Shown piece by piece: positions 57,791-64,000 of a stretch of 64,000 bases of DNA. This DNA comes from Ophiocordyceps camponoti-saundersi (nom. inval.) (taxonomy: Eukaryota; Ascomycota; Sordariomycetes; Hypocreales; Ophiocordycipitaceae). The notes under the pieces are model-generated. The model was given only the letters and a program-made list of their open reading frames with translations. It did not search any database and was not told where the DNA came from. The translations under genes and the position numbers were made by a program. Numbering within the stretch: the stretch's first letter is position 1; every line of letters starts with the position of its first letter. Where the stretch lies: the NCBI GenBank assembly GCA_003339415.1, contig PDHQ01000102.1, positions 1-64,000 on the forward strand, written 5' to 3'.

Positions 57791-59180
57791 TTATTAAGAA
57801 TACCTTACCCGTAAAAATCTATTTAGGCCTACTATACCTTATTTATTTAAATATAGCTAGCGTTACTCTTTCTTTTAATTTAATTCGATAGGTAATTAGT
57901 TAAGTAGGCCGAATCTCCTTAAGAGTAGAAATAAAGTAATCCTTATAAGTAAAATATAATCTTATAACCCTCTCTCTCTATTTTTCTATCTTAATATAAT
58001 CTCCTAGCGTAATAAGATTTTATTTAAACTACGCGTTAACTTCCCTAATCGGGGTATTTAATAGAGGATAAATAATTAAGTTTAGGGTAATATTTTTATA
58101 AGATATAGGTCTTAAAGTACTTATTATTATAATACTTACCTATCCGAGATACGATATATAGTTAGTATTATCCTCGTTACTTATTTTCTCCTAGTCTATT
58201 TAATATTAGGGATATTTTAGAAAGTTTATTATATTTAGTTTATTATAGTTACGGATTACCTCTTCTATATTACTCTTATTCCTAGCTACCTTATTTTCTT
58301 TTAGGTTAGCTAATTCTATTTCTAGTAATTTTTCTACTCCTCTAAGCTATCTTAAATACTTAAGTAACTATTTATTCGTTAATTTCGGTTTCTCTACCGC
58401 CTATTTAAGACCTATTACCTTATATACTTTCTTCTATATAAACTTAGGTAATATTACTTTTACCTACTTACTAATAGATATTATTAGCTTTTGCTAAATC
58501 TAAGGCTATAATATTTTATCTATTTTCTTCTATACTATCTTTAGCTACCCCGCCGTTTAGCCCTTATAAGAGGCAGCTTTTAGTTTTTTAGAAAGTCTTA
58601 TTTTACTTACGAGGCTAATTATTTAATAATAGCGGATAAAATATCCTTAACCTTTTCTAAAATAGGCCTATTATCTTCGATAAATATAATCTTATCTTTA
58701 TCGTTAGTAACCGCTTTTAGATATTTAAGGGCTTACGGCGTCTTCCTATCCGGCTTAAATAAATTAGGTATTAGGAAAATTAGAATAATTTAAATAATAC
58801 TTTCTAAGCTAGTAATCTCTAGCTATTCCTTTACGTAGTATTCTATAGCTTTAATACGTTTTAGCTATACGCGGCCTAATAGAATATTCTAATTATCGTA
58901 ATCTCCTAGTATATATATTTTTACGTTAGCTAGGATTCCTACTATAATTACCCGAAAGTAAGTAACCTTTTTAATAATCGTAAGTTTATTATTCGCTATT
59001 CTAACTATACTTAGTTAGGGTAATTAGATTATAAGGAGGGCGTTATTAGCTATAAAGGCTTTATTAACTAAATTAACTATAAAGCCTTTATTTAATATAA
59101 TAATAATATACCGATAACTTTTAATATAGCTTTTAATATACCTTAATATTAATAAGATAGCTTTAGCTAGCGCTATAATA
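57791..59180 (-). pseudogene. Gypsy-2 protease and linker
   Basis: Homologue of 43801-45170. The protease lies at about 58858-59148 by the 13977 offset, with the same GDYD end motif region near 58880-58910. Mutated throughout. Confidence 0.75.
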
Positions 59181-61620
59181 TCTTTTTAAATTACCTAATT
59201 AAGTATATTATAGGATAGAATATCCGCTAGTAGGTTTTATAATTCGAATAGTTAGACGAGATTCGTAATAACCTCCTTATTTTTTAGGGACTTAATCTTC
59301 TTCTAATATTATATTAGTTTATTAAGTTACGTATAAATCGATAATATAACTTAGAGTAATTAAAAGATACTTAATATTACCGGGGTATTTTTTAACCTAT
59401 CTCCTAGTTTAAATAGCGGAATATTATATTCTTCTATAGCTTAGATTTTCTCTAACTTATATCGTTTTTTAATTAGCTTAGGCTTTTAAGGGTAAGTTTA
59501 AATTTCTACTTTTAGGGGTAATAACTAAGTAGTTAGTTTTAAGATAAGCCTAGGAATAGTTAAAGTCGGTATATCTCTTAAAGCTAGGCCTTCCCTAGCG
59601 TTATTATTAAGCTCCGTACTTAGTATAACCGATCGGCGACGAATTTCCTACTCTAATTTATCCCGTTATAGTTTATCTAAGTTATCTAAGTTAAATTCTA
59701 CTCTAAGGCGCGGTTTAGTTACGCGGCCTCGCGTAAGTTAAGAAGTTAGTACTATCTTTTCTTTCTAATAAGAGGTTTAAATATTAGGTCTCTAAGTAAT
59801 ATAAATTTATCCTTATATAGAATTAATATTAGGCGTAGTAAGATCTAAAGCTTTTCTATCTAAACTTTTTATTATAAGTAATATTAGTAATATCCTAGTT
59901 ATATATCTTATTAGTAGTCGAATATTTATATCTAAACTAATAACTATTAAATTTTTTATTAACGGTCTAAGGCTAATACCTTAACGTAGTTACTAGCGTT
60001 TTTATTCCTTTATCTCCTCCGCGTAAGTTTCCTAATAAGCTTTCCGCTACTAAAACGCTTCTCTATTAAATAAAACTATAAATAGATAATTATAGCTTAT
60101 ATAGCCCTATTCGCTATATTTAAAATACTATTATAGATCTAAGTTAGGAGGTTAATATCTAAGTCCTATACCCGGTAATCTAAGAGCTTAGGGTTACTAC
60201 TATAATATATTTAAAGAATTCTATAACGGATATCCCTAATTCTATACTTAGGTATTAGTTTATCTAAGTATACCTTAATATACTTAAATATCTATTAGTA
60301 AAACGGCCTCCTAAGTTTTATAAATATTTACTTAACTTACTCGCTATTATAATATTAGATTATTTTATTAATTTAGCTATCTTAGTTATCGTCTTCTATT
60401 ACTTAGCTATTACTCTTTATAGATCTATCTTTATAGCTAGCACTTTATCGGTATCTCTCTTAATCTTTTTAGATATTATATCGCGTAGGTTATATATAGT
60501 AAGTCGAATATTAAACTATATTAGGCTTACCGTCGCTATTAACGACTTCTACTTACTATTAACGTAAAGGCGCTTAATAATAGCCCGCTTATATTATTTA
60601 TCTTTCTTAGTATTTTTAATTATCTAATTTAAAAAGTTAGTAAGTAAAATCCGTTAAGTTTCCGATTTTACTTAGGTATAAAGAGCCTTTACTTATTTCG
60701 TATAATTAGCTAGTAATTCTCCTTTCTTATAACCGAACTTATACGCCTTTATAATAAGGGTATTTTTTATAACTAAGTCTACCTCCTTAAACTTATTTAT
60801 AAATAGAGTTACTAACTTAGATTAGGTATAATCTTCGTTATTTAATTTATTATACTAGTTAGTAGCTTTACTATAAAGACCCGAAAAGAAGATCTCCCTA
60901 ACGATAATATTATACGTCTCTTTTTAGATACCTAATAGTACTATATTAGTATTATACTAATCGAGGTACCTCTTAGCTAAGATATCCTTCGGGTATCTAG
61001 TAAATAGCTTAAGCCCTAATAGTAAAGTTAACGCTATTATAATATAACGCTTACCCTTTAGTTTAGTAATACTCCCTTATATTAATACTAAGTATATAAT
61101 TATTAGACCGGTCTAACCTACTAAGGGAAAAAGATAAAGTAAATAATATAGTAAATTTTCTAATAAATTAAGTAAACTTTATAATAAACCTATATCTATA
61201 TCTAATATTATTTTCTAATTTTCTACCTTAAGGCACTTTTTAGGTATATTTTAATAACTTACCTCTACTTATAATACTTATAATTACTAAACGTTTAGTA
61301 AAACTAAGTTTTCTTTTATTAGGTATATCCGTTTCTTCGAATTAAAAGATTTCTAGCGTTAATCTATCTAGGAAGATTATACGCCCCTAATCCTTTTTAC
61401 TTACTTATCCTAATATTCTTCTTATCTTAATTACCTTCGGCGATAATAAAAAAGGGAAAAAAAGGGAAAACTATCCGCACTTACGGGGTTTTCTTATATT
61501 CTCTCGTCCTCTTTCCCCCTTTATTCTCGCTTATATAGTCCTTCCTACTTTACTTACTATAAGGCCGCTTTTCCGGTAATAATAGGTAGCTATAGCTAGA
61601 CTTATTTTAGGTAGCTCCCG
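59181..61620 (-). pseudogene. Gypsy-2 gag region
   Basis: Homologue of 45171-47620. Same charged helical part near 59700 and same basic tract (AAAGGGAAAAAAAGGG, plus strand near 61452). No zinc knuckle seen. Confidence 0.65.
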
Positions 61621-61763
61621 CTTAACCTAATTAGAACTCGCTTCGCTTCCTAATTTAGTAATTTACCGAAATCCTTAAATACTTAGCTATCGTTATTAGA
61701 CGATATTATCGTATTAGTTTTATAGCTCGTATAGTAACGCGCTATATCCTAGTCTTATTACTA

Positions 61764-61960
61764 TAAAGTTCCTCGATCGGTCTTAAATTATAGGATTAGA
61801 TTAAATCGTATAAGGTTATGCGTTAGGGTATTAGTAGTCGTGATCCCTTTTATATTAGTCTAATAGTAAGTCTAATAATAATAATAATTCCTCTAAGTTC
61901 CCTTTTCTTATCCTCCTATCCCTTATCCCCTTATGCCTTGTTCTCTACGCCTGCCTAATA
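61764..61960 (-). repeat. Right LTR of Gypsy-2 (5' LTR in element sense)
   Basis: 197 bp, same ends as the left LTR and only scattered C/T and G/A differences. Keeps TATGCCTTGTTC and CTGCC, so RIP is light. Confidence 0.95.
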
Positions 61961-62069
61961 CTAGTAAACCCTTATAGCTAGTAATAGTTATCTCCTTCTT
62001 ATAATATTTAGCGTTCTTATATTATAATATTTATAATTCCGCCGGGTTATTATAATATTTATATTATAA

Positions 62070-62106
62070 TACCCTTAGGGCGGCGTAATTCTTAACCCTA
62101 GGGGTA
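62070..62106 (-). repeat. Hairpin in copia-like copy IV
   Basis: TACCCTTAGGG pairs with CCCTAGGGGTA with one mismatch. Equivalent to 42064-42100. Confidence 0.7.
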
Positions 62107-62287
62107 CCGTAATCCCTTAATAGTATTCTCTTTCTAGTCCGAGAATTAGAGAAACGAAGAATAAATATAATATAGTATATTAAATAAAGAACGCGATACC
62201 TAGTAAATTTTCGCTAGGTTATTCGCGAAAAATAGATAAGAAAGACTAAGGTAATTATAAAGAGGGAAGGGAAAAAAAAATTTTAAA

Positions 62288-62303
62288 GGGGGGGGGGGGG
62301 GGG
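62288..62303 (-). repeat. Poly(G) tract in copia-like copy IV
   Basis: 16 consecutive G, the reverse of the C tracts in copies II and III. Likely length-variable. Confidence 0.95.
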
Positions 62304-62483
62304 ATATTTATACCTAAGAGGTATATACCTCTTATATTTATAAGAGGGGTTAGTATATACTAATATATTACTTATAAAAAGAGTAAATATATACTTTATC
62401 TAGTAAGGTAAATTAATAACTTAGTACCTTACTTATAAATTACCCCGCGCCTAAGCTCCTTATTCCTTTCTTTTTCTTTTTAC

Positions 62484-62486
<3 letters not shown>

Positions 62487-62514
<28 letters not shown>
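62487..62514 (-). repeat. (TTA)n microsatellite in copia-like copy IV
   Basis: About 9 units, equivalent to the microsatellites at 1-93, 41643-41682 and 48507-48554. Confidence 0.95.
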
Positions 62515-62521
<7 letters not shown>

Positions 62522-64000
62522 GGAAAGTAAGTTTAAGTTAATCTTAAGTTAGTATTATAGTAAGCTCTTACTAACCTTAATTTAAAATTTATTATATATT
62601 AGGACCGCCCCCTTATACGCTTACTACTCCGCGCGGTTATTAAATTATTATTTTAAATCCTAAGTCTAAGAATAATATTAATAATAATAATATTTTTAAA
62701 GCTTTAATTTGCTAATAGCGTAAAGGTATATTAATCTTAGCTTTAATTTATATTAGCTATAAGTTAAAATTAACCTAATTTCTAATATACTCTAAACTTA
62801 GCTTCGAACGCGTATTACGCGCGTTCTACTCCTATCTCCTTTACGCGCCCCTTATAAGCTCCTTTTATAATATCTATAATTACTTTTCGCCTACGCTTAT
62901 AAATATTATTACTTATACTAGCGGTAACGCCTATTACGCCTTATCGAATATAACCCGCTAAGCGTAATCCTTTTATATTCCTACCGCCGCTTACGCTATT
63001 ATTTTAAGTATAGCGCGATATTATTTAGCGCGGCGATATTAAAAAGGTACCCCCGTGCTAAAATTATATTAGCTATATAGGTAAATAGAAGCTAATTATT
63101 AACGCTTATTAGGAATAAGTATTTTAGCTAGTAACCGCTTATTATTAATATACTAAGAAAAGTATTTAATATAACGATATATATATAGCTTATTAAAACT
63201 TAACTTTATATAAACTAATATTAACTTAATAAACTATCCTAGCTATTATTACCTTTATATAAGCTTTTATTATATTTATAAGTAATAGTATACTTTTATA
63301 TAAGGACTAGCGTGCTAAAATAAGTCTAATAATAATCTAATCCTTATTTATATTTAAGTCGATATCTAATAGATATTACTAATATAGTAATATTACTTAG
63401 CTAGCCCTACGCGATCGTTACGTATCGCGCCCTCTTAGATATCCGTATTAGGAGTAAGGGTAGGGGACTCTAGTTCTAGGGATTTTACTTTTTTTTTTTT
63501 TTTTTTCTTTTCTTATTATTTTTATCTTTTATTATTTTTATCTCTTATATATTACTAAATTAACTTAATTATAAAAGACTTTTAGTACTAAACTTATAAA
63601 AGCTTAGTAAATAATAGTTATAGAGTAATTATTAAAATTAATCTAAGGTTAATAGGATTTTAGGTTAAAATTAAAATAAGTTCCTAAAAATCTTAAACTA
63701 AAAGTAAAAAGAAGAAAAAATAGATAATATTAACTTATAGTAAGTTATCGCTAAGTACTAAGATATTCGAATTATTAAGTTACTAACTAAATATTAGTTA
63801 AAATATATCTATATATTATCGAAATAATAATTATAATTTCTTAGAAGTTAGTATTTTAATAAATATTTACTATTTAAATTATTTTTCTATTTCTAATTTA
63901 AATTAAAGTTAAATAATAACGAAGCTAATATTTTAGCTTATATTAGTTAACTAAGTTTTAAGTAATAAAAGGTAATTAAGTCCGCGATATAACTTAGCTT

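Larger units (their letters stand above)
51671..61960 (-). mobile_element. Gypsy-2: Ty3/Gypsy LTR retrotransposon (10,290 bp, not interrupted)
   Basis: LTRs of 197 bp each (51671-51867, 61764-61960), very similar to one another, 4-bp target duplication CTAG. Closely related to Gypsy-1 over gag-pol (for example 57227-61700 against 43250-47700), but with a diverged extra ORF, a different repeat block and different first 30 bases of the LTR, so it is a distinct subfamily. It is the clean reference for the empty sites of the LINE and copia-like insertions in Gypsy-1. All ORFs carry RIP stops. Confidence 0.95.
50632..64000 (-). mobile_element. Copia-like LTR element, copy IV, split by Gypsy-2 and cut by window end
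   Basis: LTR 50632-51139, interior 51140-51670 and 61965-64000, interrupted by Gypsy-2 with 4-bp duplication CTAG (51667-51670 and 61961-61964). The interior ends a few bases short of the second LTR, which lies outside the window. With copy II it forms a large inverted repeat around 50111-50631. Confidence 0.92.
61965..64000 (-). mobile_element. Copia-like copy IV, right part of interior (cut by window end)
   Basis: Reverse homologue of 40151-42210, with hairpin (62070-62106), G tract (62288-62303) and microsatellite (62487-62514). 63490-64000 equals 1070-1575 of copy I. The second LTR should begin within about 20 bases after the window. Confidence 0.9.

Noticed and set aside
1..64000. CRISPR array, tRNA, rRNA or bacterial operon
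   Set aside because: No regularly spaced short repeats with unique spacers, no cloverleaf-like conserved boxes and no dense ORFs. All repetitive signals are explained by LTR elements, LINEs and microsatellites.
1..64000. Mitochondrial or organellar AT-rich DNA
   Set aside because: The bias comes from loss of CpA/TpG with CpG kept, and the content is nested nuclear retrotransposons with target duplications. No organellar genes or tRNAs are seen.
1..64000. CpG methylation decay as cause of the AT richness
   Set aside because: That process depletes CpG and raises TpG and CpA. Here TpG and CpA are the depleted words.

Overview
This window is gene-free repeat DNA from a filamentous ascomycete (Pezizomycotina). 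The base pattern shows it: TpA is everywhere, CpA and TpG are almost absent on both strands, and CpG is kept. That is the result of repeat-induced point mutation (RIP, C to T mainly in CpA), not of ordinary CpG deamination. No intact protein gene is present. Every coding region I could read is a transposon gene in which CAA, CAG and TGG codons have become stops. Quoted residues are read through those stops. Species cannot be told from the sequence.

Layout. (1) 1-2264: end of a copia-like LTR element (minus) that ran into an older LTR of its own family. (2) 2265-25401: an old Ty3/Gypsy element (minus; called X here) recognised by its LTR remnants and an integrase core, interrupted by three copies of a 1.78-kb non-autonomous LTR element (6360-8139, 21602-23376, and one at 11677-13452 that sits inside a LINE) and by a Tad1-like LINE (8756-17849, minus, 19-bp target duplication). 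Between 17869 and 25230 lies a poorly understood block with internal duplications. (3) 25426-50110: a copia-like element (plus; 5-bp target duplication TCGCT/TTGCT) split by a gypsy element, Gypsy-1 (26889-47969, minus, 4-bp duplication GCAC). Gypsy-1 itself carries a LINE (31343-38668, plus) and another complete copia-like element (39643-43244, plus, 5-bp duplication CTTAC). (4) 50111-50631: a short unassigned spacer. (5) 50632-64000: a copia-like element (minus, runs off the window) split by Gypsy-2 (51671-61960, minus, 4-bp duplication CTAG).

The elements have usual gene orders. Gypsy-1 and Gypsy-2 read gag, protease, reverse transcriptase, RNase H, integrase, then a purine-rich tract and an extra third ORF of unknown role. 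The LINE carries an APE-type endonuclease and a reverse transcriptase. Insertion order follows from the nesting: copia-like copies both receive and invade Gypsy-1, so these families were active over overlapping periods. I found no cellular gene, tRNA, rRNA, CRISPR array or new defence or metabolic system. The points of interest are the small LTR family, the conserved third ORF, a conserved hairpin in the copia-like element, and local patches with weak RIP.
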